In this document: positions 1 to 9,325 of the stretch, one piece after another
How the letters are laid out: each line of letters begins with the position of its first letter
Numbering within the stretch: position 1 is the stretch's first letter
From: Natronorubrum texcoconense
GTDB lineage: Archaea; Halobacteriota; Halobacteria; Halobacteriales; Natrialbaceae
Length of the DNA: 64,000 bases
Assembly: GCF_900100335.1 (NCBI RefSeq)
Contig: NZ_FNFE01000001.1
Coordinates: 1,239,753-1,303,752, forward strand
Direction: 5' to 3'
The notes under the pieces: model-generated
The model's database searches: none
Seen by the model: only the letters and a program-made list of their open reading frames with translations
Told to the model about the DNA's origin: nothing
Position numbers and translations under genes: made by a program

Positions 1-2
1 TC

Positions 3-59
3 GCCGCTGGCCTCCTCATAGTCGTCGCCGTTCACGAGTATCTCGGCGGTCCGATCTAA
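3..59 (+). CDS. C-terminal end of a gene entering from the left (partial)
   Basis: One plus frame is open from the window edge and reads a hydrophobic tail (LLIVVAVHEYLGGPI) before a TAA at 57-59. This would suit the last membrane helix of a gene that converges on the antiporter gene, with the two stop codons overlapping. Only 18 residues are visible, so the product cannot be named, and the frame could be open by chance. Confidence 0.35.
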   Translation, partial: AAGLLIVVAVHEYLGGPI

Positions 60-1759
60 GTCCGTTCGAATCGGGACGCGAACCCGTATCGCTCGAGGTT
101 TCCGAGCACCTCGAGATGCTCGTTTTTGAGCGCGGTCGTCGCGTCCTCGTTTTCGATAACCTGCTCGACGTTGTCGAGCAGTTGATCCGACGCGAGAACG
201 TTCGGTACGTTGACAAACGCCGCACCGGAATCGAGCAACTGAGTGGCGTCGCGAGACGATTCGGCTCTGAGTATCACGTCCGCGTCCGTTTCGAACTCGA
301 GGAGGTGAGTCGAGAGCGGCATATGATCCACCGTCGAGACGACGAGTTCTGCGTCGGCTACGCGCGCTCGCTCCAGCGGATACGACGCCATCGCGTCACC
401 GAAGACGTAGTTCTTGCAGTCGAGTTGCAGTTCGTCGTAGAGCACTGGGTCGTTCTCGACGACAACGTACGGGACCTCTAGCTTCTCGAGTCGGTTGACG
501 AGCAGTCGACCTTGGCGACCGTATCCGACGACGACGACGTGCCCGTCGATCTCTTCTTCGACTCGACTGTGTTCGTCGACGTAGCGGGTCTGTCGGCCTC
601 TGAAGAGTCGTTCGACGATGGTGTGGTAGACGAGGTCTTCGTAGCGCTTGGCGACGACCGAGAGGATCATCGTTGCAGCCGCGGCCAGAATTATCGCGTC
701 GAACAGTCCGTCGGAGATCGTCTGGAGCAGCCACGCCTGAATCGCAATCACGAGCGAAAGCTCGCTCACCTGATTCAGGCTCGAACTCGCGAGGAACGCC
801 GTTCTCGTGTCGTACCCTTCGTAGAGAAACGCAAGCGTGTGAACGAGCGGACTGACGAACAGGACGAGAGCGAGCAGCGACGCCGCAAGCACGAGCGCCT
901 CGAAGGTTGGAATCTGAACCAGCGCACCGACGGTGATGAAGAAGATCGCCACGAAGAAGTCCCTGATCGACTCAATTCCGTTGCGGACGCCGAGCGCCTG
1001 CGCACCGTCGCTTCGAATCGCGATTCCTGCGGCGAACGCCCCGATGACGATCGAAATGCCGACCGCTTCGGCGGCCGCGATGAACGCGATCAGAATCGAA
1101 ATACTCCCCATCAGGATTAGCTCCTCGAACCCATCTGCCGCGCGGACTAACAGGGGGAATCCGTGGCGATACAACAGGAGGCCGGCGAGCAAAAACAGGA
1201 CCCCGTATCCGATGTTCGACGTGATCAGTTGCGGATCGCTCAACGTCTCCGCGGAGATGACCAGAATCACGCCGATCGCAACCATATCGTCGAAAAAGTG
1301 GATCGAGGAGGCCAACCGCCCGTGAACGAGGTTGCTGCGAATCTCCCGTTCGAGGACGCCCGCTCCGACGATGGTCGAGCTCAGCGTCGCTGCGGCGGCG
1401 AAGTAGATCGCGTTCCGAAGTGGGTACTCGGCACCGAAGAACACGGCGAAACCGTATCCGACGACGGTCGCGATCGATCCGACAATGAGCAACTGCGTGA
1501 ACGCCGCGACTTCGGCGTCCCGGAACACCGACTGGATGTCGTTGAAATCGACCTGGATGCCGAAAACGAACACGAGAAAGGCGATCCCCCACTGGGCGAG
1601 TTCGATGAGATCGGGCTGATCGACGAACCCACTCGCACCCGTAATCAGACCGGCGATGATGTAAAACGGGATCGGCGAGAACCCGAAGTGGTTCGCGACG
1701 AGCAATAGCGCCCCGGCCGTGACGAACATCACGGAGAGAGCGATGATGAGTTCAGACAT
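56..1759 (-). CDS. CPA2-family monovalent cation/proton antiporter with C-terminal TrkA-N domain
   Basis: This 567-residue protein has about twelve hydrophobic segments in residues 1-370, typical of the Na+/H+ exchanger (KefB/CPA2) fold. A cytoplasmic Rossmann domain follows from about residue 407 and opens with the nucleotide-binding loop VVVGYGRQGR. The family exchanges K+ or Na+ for protons across the cytoplasmic membrane, and the TrkA-N (RCK) domain gates it through NAD(H) or nucleotide binding. The ATG lies 2 bases after the stop of the upstream antiporter gene, so the two are almost certainly cotranscribed. The transported ion cannot be read from the sequence. Confidence 0.9.
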   Translation of the reverse strand: MSELIIALSVMFVTAGALLLVANHFGFSPIPFYIIAGLITGASGFVDQPDLIELAQWGIAFLVFVFGIQVDFNDIQSVFRDAEVAAFTQLLIVGSIATVVGYGFAVFFGAEYPLRNAIYFAAAATLSSTIVGAGVLEREIRSNLVHGRLASSIHFFDDMVAIGVILVISAETLSDPQLITSNIGYGVLFLLAGLLLYRHGFPLLVRAADGFEELILMGSISILIAFIAAAEAVGISIVIGAFAAGIAIRSDGAQALGVRNGIESIRDFFVAIFFITVGALVQIPTFEALVLAASLLALVLFVSPLVHTLAFLYEGYDTRTAFLASSSLNQVSELSLVIAIQAWLLQTISDGLFDAIILAAAATMILSVVAKRYEDLVYHTIVERLFRGRQTRYVDEHSRVEEEIDGHVVVVGYGRQGRLLVNRLEKLEVPYVVVENDPVLYDELQLDCKNYVFGDAMASYPLERARVADAELVVSTVDHMPLSTHLLEFETDADVILRAESSRDATQLLDSGAAFVNVPNVLASDQLLDNVEQVIENEDATTALKNEHLEVLGNLERYGFASRFERT

Positions 1760-1761
1760 CG

Positions 1762-3513
1762 TCAGTCGTCCCCCCCGAGCTTCCGCGGATCGAACTCGAT
1801 ATCGACGCCGGTCCGCTCGCTCTCGGCGCGCGATCGGCCGCGCCGTCTGATCCGCTCGATATCTTGCGAGATGATCTCCTCGAACGCCTCACGGTCGGTG
1901 AAGTACTGCTCGAGGTAATCGCTCAACTTCGACGCCGTCAGGTACGTGTTCATAATAACGTAGGTTGCACCGTTTCGGTAGAGACTGCGCGCATCGTGAA
2001 TCCGCTCGGCTTCGGCGAAGACGATCGCGTCGTCGCCTACTTCGTCGAGCAACGCTTCGTTGACGTCAGTCTGGACGCTCGAGCTCAGGACGAACTTTGC
2101 GTTCTTCAATCCGGCGGCTTTCCGAACTTCACTGTGTCGGAAGTCGCCGAACACGTACTCGTATCGACCGTTCTCTTCGAGTTCCGCGATGTGGCTCGTC
2201 TTGCGGTCGACGACCACGACCTCGCCGTAGCGCTCCTCGAGCAACGGCAGCGCCCGCTCGGTCACTTCGTCGTAGCCGATCGCAACGGCGTGATTCTTGT
2301 ACGTTCGGAGATTCCGATCGACCTTTTCATCGGATTCGAACCGGCTAAACCAGGGGGCGAGGCGCTCGTAGATCGCGTGGTTGTACGCGATGATGTACGT
2401 CGAGACGGTCATCGTCATCAGGGCCATCAGCGTCAGATAGCCGAGCACGTCGGCACCGATGTAGCCCTGCGTGATCGCGAGCGCACCGACGACGAGCGAG
2501 AACTCGCTCACCTGGACCATGTTGATCGATCCCAGGAAGGAGGTTTCGACGCTGAATCCCTCCCGATCGATGAGATAGAACATGATCCAGAAGTTCCCGA
2601 TCATCAGGATGACCGAGGCGATTACGGCCTCCTGCCAATAGGCGAAGAGGCTTGCTGCGCCCTCGATCTGGAGCCCGATGCTCGCGAAGAACACGAGGAT
2701 GAAGAAGTCGGTGATCGGCGTGATTCGATCCTCGAGTTCCTTGCTGTAGGGGAGCTGCGCGAGGCTGATTCCCGCGAGGAACGCGCCGACTTCGACCGAG
2801 AGGTTGAATCCTTCGGCGATCGCGATGAACAGGAACGCCCACGCGATTGCGACGATGAGGAAGATGTCTTTGTTGTCCGCGATTCTGCGGAAGATTCGAG
2901 GGAGAAGGTATCGAGAGGACAGAATCGAGAAGAGGCCGATAAAGCCCATCATGACGAAGATAACGGCGAGGGTCGACGCGATTTCGCCGGCGTTGTCGAG
3001 CGAGTCGGCAGCGAAGAGGGCGAGAACTACGACGAGGTAGATGTCCTGGACGATCAGGACACCGACGTCGATCTTTCCGGGCAACGATGTGATTTCGTCT
3101 TTGTCGGTGAGAACCTTCACGATGATCGGGGTCGCCCCGAAGACCGTCGCCAGCGCGATAACGAGAATTTCGGTGGTTTGGAAGCCGAGCGCCCACGCGA
3201 CGAGAAAGGCGAGTGCAGTCTGGAGGACCGTCTGCCCGATCGCGATATTCGTAATTGGGGTCAGAATCTCACGAATATCGTCGAAGCGCATCTTCATCCC
3301 GAGCAAGAAGAGAAGGAATCCGAGTCCAAGTTCCGCCATCACGTCGACGAGTCCCTCGTCGGTGACGATGTCGAACAGCACCGGACCGAGAACGACGCCC
3401 GTGGCGATGTAGGCGACGATCGTCGGCTGACCGAGCCGGCGCGCGATCAGCCCGATCATCGTCGCGACGACAATAATGATCGCGAAATCAGCAGCAAGAG
3501 CGATTTGATCCAT
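1762..3513 (-). CDS. CPA2-family cation/proton antiporter with TrkA-N domain, first gene of operon
   Basis: This 583-residue protein has an N-terminal CPA2 exchanger domain (about residues 1-385, including the FLLFLLGMKM helix typical of KefB/KefC). A TrkA-N-like domain follows (about 410-540), starting at AVAIGYDEV. That loop lacks the clean GxGxxG motif seen in the downstream paralogue, so nucleotide binding may be weaker. The C-terminus is arginine-rich and then acidic. It is a paralogue of the next gene, and the pair may form a hetero-oligomer or differ in ion choice (inference). A TATA-like element lies about 40 bases before the ATG. Confidence 0.9.
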   Translation of the reverse strand: MDQIALAADFAIIIVVATMIGLIARRLGQPTIVAYIATGVVLGPVLFDIVTDEGLVDVMAELGLGFLLFLLGMKMRFDDIREILTPITNIAIGQTVLQTALAFLVAWALGFQTTEILVIALATVFGATPIIVKVLTDKDEITSLPGKIDVGVLIVQDIYLVVVLALFAADSLDNAGEIASTLAVIFVMMGFIGLFSILSSRYLLPRIFRRIADNKDIFLIVAIAWAFLFIAIAEGFNLSVEVGAFLAGISLAQLPYSKELEDRITPITDFFILVFFASIGLQIEGAASLFAYWQEAVIASVILMIGNFWIMFYLIDREGFSVETSFLGSINMVQVSEFSLVVGALAITQGYIGADVLGYLTLMALMTMTVSTYIIAYNHAIYERLAPWFSRFESDEKVDRNLRTYKNHAVAIGYDEVTERALPLLEERYGEVVVVDRKTSHIAELEENGRYEYVFGDFRHSEVRKAAGLKNAKFVLSSSVQTDVNEALLDEVGDDAIVFAEAERIHDARSLYRNGATYVIMNTYLTASKLSDYLEQYFTDREAFEEIISQDIERIRRRGRSRAESERTGVDIEFDPRKLGGDD

Positions 3514-3550
3514 AGCGAGTCAATCTACACGACGGGTTTGAGCAAGGCCC

Positions 3551-3558
3551 GTATATAT
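3551..3558 (-). promoter_or_regulatory. TATA-like element of the antiporter operon
   Basis: The sequence ATATATAC on the minus strand lies about 40 bases upstream of the ATG at 3513. That places transcription start near 3530, with a short leader of roughly 15 bases. It sits in the 254-base gap between the antiporter operon and the divergent TrkA-N gene, which has its own AT-rich element near 3731-3738. Confidence 0.5.
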
Positions 3559-3767
3559 GTTGCTCATCACAGTGGTAACGCGTCCGAACACTCACTAAAG
3601 CTATTTTTGCATATCGAAAAAGGCAAGACACACGGAGAATCGCTTCGGTGTTACGCTCCGTGGAATTCTTCCAGGCCGCTCTGTAAAGACAACCATTCTC
3701 TCACCCAAGACGGTGTACTAAGAGTGTGCGATTAAGTAGAACGAAGAAAAACAATAAGTGAAAACTG

Positions 3768-4244
3768 ATGGGAGACTCACCGAATCACGAGTTAGAGAAC
3801 CACGTCCTCGTTCTGGGTACGAGCGAGTTGACGGAAATTATCGTCGAAGAACTCGAGTCGCAGGCGCAGTTCCTGATCGTTTCACAGGGGGGTCCGGACA
3901 GTATCGAGCTCGAACGGGACTACGAGGTTCTCGAAGGCGACCCTGGGAGTCGCGAGACGCTGGAGCGAGCGGGAATTTACGATGCGGCCGCCGCGATCGT
4001 CGCAGCGGACAGCGATTCGCAGGACGCGATGTCGATCCTCACGGCAAAGAAGCTCAATCCCTCCATACGGATCGCTGCTGCGGCGACCAATAAAGAAAAC
4101 ATTTCGAAGTTGAAACGAGCAGGTGCCGACGTCGTAATCAGTCCGAGCATGCTCGGTGGTCAGTTGATGGTTAGATCATCTCTCACCGGTGAGACGACCG
4201 AGGAATTAACTGGCGAACTCTTTTCAGATTCTGAACAACCGTAA
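3768..4244 (+). CDS. Stand-alone TrkA-N (RCK N-lobe) protein
   Basis: This 158-residue soluble protein reads as one Rossmann domain: a beta strand and loop HVLVLGTSELTEIIVEEL, an acidic strand end, then alternating strands and helices to about residue 135. The family forms the NAD-binding regulatory subunit of K+ channels and Trk uptake systems. The usual GxGxxG is changed to GTSELT, so ligand choice may differ. It is divergent from the two antiporters and upstream of a K+ channel gene, which suggests a regulator of one of these transporters (inference). AT-rich ATTAAGTAGA at 3731-3740 could give a nearly leaderless transcript. Confidence 0.8.
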   Translation: MGDSPNHELENHVLVLGTSELTEIIVEELESQAQFLIVSQGGPDSIELERDYEVLEGDPGSRETLERAGIYDAAAAIVAADSDSQDAMSILTAKKLNPSIRIAAAATNKENISKLKRAGADVVISPSMLGGQLMVRSSLTGETTEELTGELFSDSEQP

Positions 4245-4443
4245 CAAAGATGCGATTGCTGCTGTCTCGAGAACCCGCTCTTGACGTATTCGAGATGATA
4301 CTGTCCAATACTGTATCTTGTGGGTCGATCGAACAGTCTCGGTATGACGACGATCAACCGCTCGCCTATACTCCGGAAACTGCCGTTCGTGGGGCTTTCC
4401 CCTGGTATAGTGAGCGATCGTGTTCGAAATCACACTGAGTCCC

Positions 4444-4845
4444 CTATTCGACTACCTCGAGTTCGACGTCGAGTTCGTTCTCGAGTATGAGTTCGAGGTC
4501 AAGATCCAACTTGAGCAGTCGGCTGACTTTTCGTTTTAACGAGCGTGTCTTGGATATTCCAATGACGACTCGATCGGCGTCCTGCCTGACAGCTTCGTCG
4601 ATGATCGCCTCTTCAAGAATATATCCCGATCGAACGACGTAATGAGCTGGAATCTCTCCGAACCGCTGTTGGACTGCTTTTCGCAATTTTGTTCGAGAAA
4701 CACTTCGTCCCTGCTGAAGCAGTCGCACATGCAACAGTATCAACGAACCGCTATCGTCACCGGAAATGTGATCTAACCCGCGTTCGATCGTGCGATAACT
4801 GTGCTCGGAAAGCGGATACCGCACTGGAACAAGAATAGTAGTCAT
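4444..4845 (-). CDS. UspA-type universal stress domain protein
   Basis: This 133-residue protein begins with the characteristic strand MTTILVPVRYPLSEHS and ends with the second Usp half (EEAIIDEAVRQDADRVVIGISK). The usual ATP-binding GxxG(9)GS loop is not evident, as TRSLKRKVSRLL stands in its place, so it may be a non-ATP-binding member. Haloarchaea often keep such proteins beside ion transporters as regulatory partners, which fits its position between a TrkA-N gene and a K+ channel gene. Its exact role is unknown. Confidence 0.75.
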   Translation of the reverse strand: MTTILVPVRYPLSEHSYRTIERGLDHISGDDSGSLILLHVRLLQQGRSVSRTKLRKAVQQRFGEIPAHYVVRSGYILEEAIIDEAVRQDADRVVIGISKTRSLKRKVSRLLKLDLDLELILENELDVELEVVE

Positions 4846-4890
4846 CAGTCGAGTTTTGAAACGTACAATTATCTACGTTATGTTCGTGAT

Positions 4891-4967
4891 AGTTGCTACT
4901 GAACGTCGATACACACCTGATCGCATGATAGCTTCCTGATTGGTGTGTGCATCGTTTCAGTGGTAAC
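4891..4967. repeat. Inverted-repeat element, copy A (about 77 bases)
   Basis: The left arm (GCTACTGAACGTCG then CACACCTGATCGCA) and the reverse complement of the right arm (TTACCACTGAAACG then CACACACC) are related but not identical, so the element can fold into a long hairpin. The same two arm types recur at 6504-6580, 29299-29444 and 57890-58308. It lies in the gap between the UspA gene and the K+ channel gene. Confidence 0.65.
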
Positions 4968-5071
4968 GATACCAGATAGTCGCTGAGATCGTCGTTTTGC
5001 ACCGGTTGCTCCTGAACTCAGTGGAGAACAACGGTCTTATACCGTCGGTCTGAGTGAGGTGGGAGCAACGT

Positions 5072-5932
5072 ATGGTCACTGGGTCACTTCGACCAGTCAA
5101 AGAGCGCGTATACATTCTTTTAGACGGCGGGAATACTGAAGACCGACTCTCACTCGGGACGAATCTGTTTATCACCGCATTGATCGTTCTGAACGTTGGG
5201 ACGTATATCGCAGGAACAGTCGATTGGGTCGGTGCCCAGTACGGATGGTATATTTATGTATTCGACATTATCTGTGTCGGCGTATTCACTATCGAGTACG
5301 TCCTTCGGGTCTGGTCCTGTACGGTCGACGACCGGTACTCGTCCCCGATACGCGGCCGCATTCGGTTCATGCTCTCACCGTATGCGCTCGTCGACCTGTT
5401 TGCCATACTTCCGTTCTACCTGCCGGTAGTTATCGGAGAGCAGGGGGCCGAGCGAGTGCTCAGAATCTTCCGGTTGTTCCGACTGTTGAAGATAGCCCGG
5501 TATTCGAGCTCAACAACACTGATTACGAACGTGTTCCGCAGGAAATCGCACGAGTTGATGATTACTGTCCTGGTGATGAGTATCTGGCTCGTCTTCATCT
5601 CTAGCCTTATGTATTATATCGAACGGAGTGCGCAACCGGAGGTCTTTTCGAGTATTCCAGCGGCCATCTGGTGGGGTGTCGTCACGCTCACGACTGTCGG
5701 ATACGGTGACGTGGTCCCGGTGACGCCACTCGGCCGAGCGCTCGGGGCGACGATCGCATTACTCGGTATCGGACTCTTCGCGCTCCCAGCAGGTATTATC
5801 GCCTCCGGATTTACCGAGGAACTCAATCGGCGCCGTCAAGGAGATCGATACTGTCCCCACTGCGGCGAGCATGTCGATGAACTTGCTGACGAACCCCAAG
5901 CGCATACAGAGAAAGCTGAATTAGACGATTGA
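5072..5932 (+). CDS. Six-TM voltage-gated potassium channel
   Basis: This protein of about 286 residues has the full Kv plan: S1-S3 helices, an S4 voltage sensor with arginines at every third position (RVLRIFRLFRLLKIAR), S5, a pore loop with the K+ selectivity filter TTVGYGD, and S6. A tail follows with one CPHCG knuckle and an acidic end, which may bind metal in a multimer. It conducts K+ across the cytoplasmic membrane in response to voltage. I chose the ATG at 5072 over an in-frame GTG at 5054, because the TATA-like CTTATACC near 5037 fits a start there. Confidence 0.93.
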   Translation: MVTGSLRPVKERVYILLDGGNTEDRLSLGTNLFITALIVLNVGTYIAGTVDWVGAQYGWYIYVFDIICVGVFTIEYVLRVWSCTVDDRYSSPIRGRIRFMLSPYALVDLFAILPFYLPVVIGEQGAERVLRIFRLFRLLKIARYSSSTTLITNVFRRKSHELMITVLVMSIWLVFISSLMYYIERSAQPEVFSSIPAAIWWGVVTLTTVGYGDVVPVTPLGRALGATIALLGIGLFALPAGIIASGFTEELNRRRQGDRYCPHCGEHVDELADEPQAHTEKAELDD

Positions 5933-6156
5933 GCTTAGTTCCCGATCGAAGTTCGTCCTCGTCGCGTTTTCCTTCGTCACTGCTGACAACGTTCGATTCG
6001 TGTGCGTGTTGAATCTGGAGAGCTCCTGTTGGGTAGTACGGGCACAAGAGCGTGGCCTTCAGGTCGTGAAGGCTCGAGGTGTAAACAGCCTCAGACGTAA
6101 TTTCGGCTTCTATACCGATATCCGGTGATGGCCGTAAAAAAGTCCAATAACCTAAG

Positions 6157-6465
6157 ATGCCTGAAACGGGATATCGTGCAATGGCTTCACCAGCGTTCGC
6201 AATCAGACGAATCCGAAGGGCACAGCAACAATTGGCGCGACCGAGCCAGAGTGATGTGAACCCTCGAACTGATTATAAGGATATCCTGGAGGCTGTCTAT
6301 CGAGCTGCTGATGAAGAGACGCACGACGATTTAATGGGGTGGATTATCGTAGAAACGATACACGACCGTCGACTTCCTCATCCGGACGAATTGCGTGACC
6401 GGGCCCGGGAACTTTGTCTGTATCGTGATATCACTATCCCCGATGACTCGCCGCTACACCCATGA
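6157..6465 (+). CDS. Small conserved-looking protein, unknown function
   Basis: This 102-residue protein has no membrane segment or signal. It is rich in Arg, Asp and Glu, and helical in character (ILEAVYRAADEETHDDLMGWIIVETIH). The acidic haloarchaeal composition and ATG start support a real gene, but I recognise no family. Its immediate neighbours are the K+ channel gene upstream and the inverted-repeat element B downstream. Confidence 0.6.
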   Translation: MPETGYRAMASPAFAIRRIRRAQQQLARPSQSDVNPRTDYKDILEAVYRAADEETHDDLMGWIIVETIHDRRLPHPDELRDRARELCLYRDITIPDDSPLHP

Positions 6466-6503
6466 TCCCATTTATATCATATATTTATGATTTCGTCGGC
6501 TAC

Positions 6504-6580
6504 AGTAGCCATTGAAACGAGTCACACACCGGTCTCAGTGACGTCCTGCGATCGTGTATGCAAATGACTTTCAGTAGCAA
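6504..6580. repeat. Inverted-repeat element, copy B, within a 380-base gap
   Basis: The left arm GTAGCCATTGAAACGAGT, continuing CACACACC, is the ACGAGT-type arm. The reverse complement of the right arm (TTGCTACTGAAAGTCA, then ATACACGATCGCA) is the AGTCA-type arm. The rest of the 6466-6848 gap shows no convincing gene. Confidence 0.65.
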
Positions 6581-6848
6581 GTTGCGTCCTGCTGAGACTC
6601 CTCGCCCCGCACTCGAGTCAGCTTGAGTCGACTGTCGTCCCGAGACTGGAGGGTCGCTCGGAGTCAGGTCCTCGGCCAAGCGACGACTGACGAACAACCT
6701 AAACGGGTTCGGCGTACGGTCTCTGACCCGCCGCTCGACCGCTTTCTGAGCGAGTTCCGACGGGCACTGTGCTCGCCGACCGGTATCTTCCGCGTCACCC
6801 GGGAGCCGCTTCGTCCGCTCACGATACCATTATAACCGTCGACTCGAG

Positions 6849-8009
6849 ATGGTGCGTATCACGGAGTCCGAGATGATCGCCATTCCACACCTCGCCATCA
6901 GGATTCCAGGCCCGTTCGAAGCCATCGGGGTCGAGAACCCCTGGCTCGTCGCGGTATTCGTTCTGGCGCTCTCTTACGTTGCGGCCCGACTCGTCGAGTG
7001 GGGCGGCAAGGGACTTCTCGAGCGGTCGGACTCCTGGTCGGAGACGTCGTTCAACCGGACGCTGTTCGAGGTGATCCACGCGCCGCTGTATCTCTCGATC
7101 GGACTGGGCGGACTCTATCTGAGCTTCGTCGTCCTCGATTTCGTGGACTCGAGCGTCGTCCTCGTCGACGCGCTGGTCACGGCGTTCGTCCTGCTCTGGA
7201 CGTGGGCGGCGCTCCGACTCGGCAATCGCTGGATCGAACACGCCCACGCGAGTGAGACCGACTACAAGTTCGCCCCGGTGTTCAAAAACCTCTGGACGAT
7301 CGCGGCAGTTCTCGGCGCCGTCCTGCTGATGATCTCGATCTGGAGCATCGAGATCACGCCGTTTCTCGCCTCGGCCGGAATCCTCGGAATCGTCCTCGGA
7401 CTCGCAGCCCAGGAAACCATTTCGAATCTCATCGGCGGCGTCTCGCTGTACTTCGATAACACCTACACCGTCGGCGACGTGATCGAACTCGACGACGGCT
7501 TCCGCGGGACGGTCGTCGACATCGGCATCCGGAGCACGACGGTTCTCACGCGAGACAACGTAACGATCACCGTTCCCAACTCGGTCCTGAATACCAGGCA
7601 GGTCGTCAACCAGTCGACGCCCCAGCGGCGGATGCGTCTCCGGATCCCGATCACGGCCGCCTACGGGTCCGATTACCAGGAGGTCGAGCGAATCCTGCTC
7701 GACGTCTGCGAGGAGGCGTCGCTCATCCACGACTCGCCGAAACCACAGGTGCTGTTCAGCGAGTTCGGCGACTCCGCGCTGGTGTTCGAACTGCGAGCGT
7801 TCGTCGTCCATCCGTTGAAGGAAAAGAGCGCTATCGATCAGATCAATCGGCGCGTGTACGACGAGTTCAGTGACGCCGGAATCGGTATCCCGTTCCCCCA
7901 ACGCGAACTGAGCTTCCACGAGTCGGAACCGGACTCGGTCGAGTTCGAGCGTACCGTCCCGAACACGGACGGCGAGAATTACGATTACTCGCACGGCGAT
8001 GATCGGTGA
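6849..8009 (+). CDS. Small-conductance mechanosensitive channel (MscS family)
   Basis: This 386-residue protein has four hydrophobic helices followed by the MscS pore helix and beta domain: FLASAGILGIVLGLAAQETI and then NLIGGVSLYFDNTYTVGDVI. The C-terminal alpha/beta cage domain (about residues 260-355) contains VLFSEFGDSALVFELRAFV. Such channels open under membrane tension and release solutes on hypo-osmotic shock. It extends the ion and osmotic block to its left. A start at an internal ATG (6873) would remove eight residues and is also possible. Confidence 0.95.
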   Translation: MVRITESEMIAIPHLAIRIPGPFEAIGVENPWLVAVFVLALSYVAARLVEWGGKGLLERSDSWSETSFNRTLFEVIHAPLYLSIGLGGLYLSFVVLDFVDSSVVLVDALVTAFVLLWTWAALRLGNRWIEHAHASETDYKFAPVFKNLWTIAAVLGAVLLMISIWSIEITPFLASAGILGIVLGLAAQETISNLIGGVSLYFDNTYTVGDVIELDDGFRGTVVDIGIRSTTVLTRDNVTITVPNSVLNTRQVVNQSTPQRRMRLRIPITAAYGSDYQEVERILLDVCEEASLIHDSPKPQVLFSEFGDSALVFELRAFVVHPLKEKSAIDQINRRVYDEFSDAGIGIPFPQRELSFHESEPDSVEFERTVPNTDGENYDYSHGDDR

Positions 8010-8277
8010 ATGCGTCCGCGGTTCGGCGGTTGACCACGATTCCGAGCAGACATCGGTGATCGGAAGCAGTACGACTTAGCCCGTGGGCGAATAGCTGATC
8101 GCGTCTGTCGAACGCGAGAAACGACGAATACATCGACCACGTCCTCGTTCTCGGAATGGGCGTGGCAGAGCGATCCTCACGCGTACCTGCATCTCGTATT
8201 CGTCTGCGGTGTACGTACTGTCTCTCGAACGAACAGAACCAAGGGTACGTGTTCTCGAAGAACGTACTACGAGTACG

Positions 8278-8502
8278 ATGCTGAAGGTACCCCGTATTCG
8301 TCGGCCTGCAGCGTTCGAGGATCTGTTCACGGTCGTCACGGTGTACGTCCTCACGATACTCGTTCTATCCGCGGTTCTCGAAAACGCGTACCGAGAGTAC
8401 TGGTTCATCGCTGTTACGGCCCTCGTCGGTTGTTGGACCGTCTGGGCGATTCACAGCGTTATCAAACGGTCCACCGAGGACGGACCACCCGAGACGCGAT
8501 AA
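8278..8502 (+). CDS. Small two-helix membrane protein, unknown function
   Basis: This 74-residue protein has two hydrophobic stretches (VTVYVLTILVLSAVL and WFIAVTALVGCWTVWAI) and charged ends. I chose ATG 8278 over an upstream in-frame GTG (8209). The 15 bases just before the ATG form an inverted repeat, CGTACT-ACG-AGTACG (8263-8277), which could be an operator. No family recognised. Confidence 0.55.
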   Translation: MLKVPRIRRPAAFEDLFTVVTVYVLTILVLSAVLENAYREYWFIAVTALVGCWTVWAIHSVIKRSTEDGPPETR

Positions 8503-8653
8503 ATTCGCGTCGAGTCCGACGTTCGAGTCCCGTTCCGAACCGACGCCGCAGCCGAGCGACGACTGACCGTTCACTCGAGTTTCGGTACCGATTTCGCTTC
8601 ACTCGCCGAGTAGAAGGGATAGCTTCAACCTCCTCGAGCGCCCGGTGACTTCC

Positions 8654-9325
8654 ATGCCACGGTCGGTCGTCTTTGACCTCGATTACACGCTCGCCGTGCC
8701 CACGCAGGACCGAACGACCATCCTCCGACAGGCTGCCGCCGAAGCCGGCGCGCCGGCGCTGACTCGCGAGGCCTACCTCGACGCACACCGGCGAAACCTC
8801 ACCCGCGAGACGCGCGAACCCATCTTCGCGGATCTGCTCGAGGGCCGGGAGACCGACGCGGACCCGGCCGCCGTCGCCGACGCCTACCGCGAGACGATCG
8901 CGGCGTCGCTCGAGGCGCTGCCCGGCGTCGAGGCGATGCTCGGGGAGCTCCGCGACGAGTATCGCGTCGGACTGCTCACCAACGGGCCGGTCCGCGCCCA
9001 GCGAGACAAGATTGCGACGCTCGGCTGGGAACGCGCCTTCGACGCGGCGCTCGTGACGGGCGAGCTCGAGGCCGGGAAACCGGACCGCCGCGCGTTCGAG
9101 GCGATCGCCGCCGAACTCGACGTCGATCCCGGTGACGTCGTCTACGTCGGCGACGAGGTCGAAGCCGACGTCTACGGGGCGACGAACGCCGGGATGGACG
9201 TCGTACAGGTGTTGCTCGAGGACGGGCCCGGTCCCGACCCGCGAGCCGCCGATCACGTCGACCAGTCGGCTATCGCCGCGGAGCTTCCACGGATTCTCGA
9301 CGCGTTCGATTCTCCGGCCAAGTGA
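8654..9325 (+). CDS. HAD-superfamily hydrolase
   Basis: This protein of about 223 residues carries all HAD motifs: motif I VVFDLDYTLA with the nucleophile and acid Asp residues, motif II LLTNG, motif III lysine in AGKPDRRAF, and motif IV YVGDEVEADVYGATNAGM. The helical cap lies between motifs I and II. It is a cytoplasmic phosphatase, phosphoglycolate-phosphatase-like or 2-haloacid-dehalogenase-like; the substrate is not predictable. ATG 8654 is preferred over GTG 8645. Confidence 0.92.
   Translation: MPRSVVFDLDYTLAVPTQDRTTILRQAAAEAGAPALTREAYLDAHRRNLTRETREPIFADLLEGRETDADPAAVADAYRETIAASLEALPGVEAMLGELRDEYRVGLLTNGPVRAQRDKIATLGWERAFDAALVTGELEAGKPDRRAFEAIAAELDVDPGDVVYVGDEVEADVYGATNAGMDVVQVLLEDGPGPDPRAADHVDQSAIAAELPRILDAFDSPAK

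Noticed and set aside
1864..3735. A 623-residue plus-strand open frame opposite the antiporter gene
   Set aside because: It is the exact antisense of the second CPA2 gene; the residue pattern (Arg/Asp/Glu rich without domains) is typical of high-GC shadow frames.
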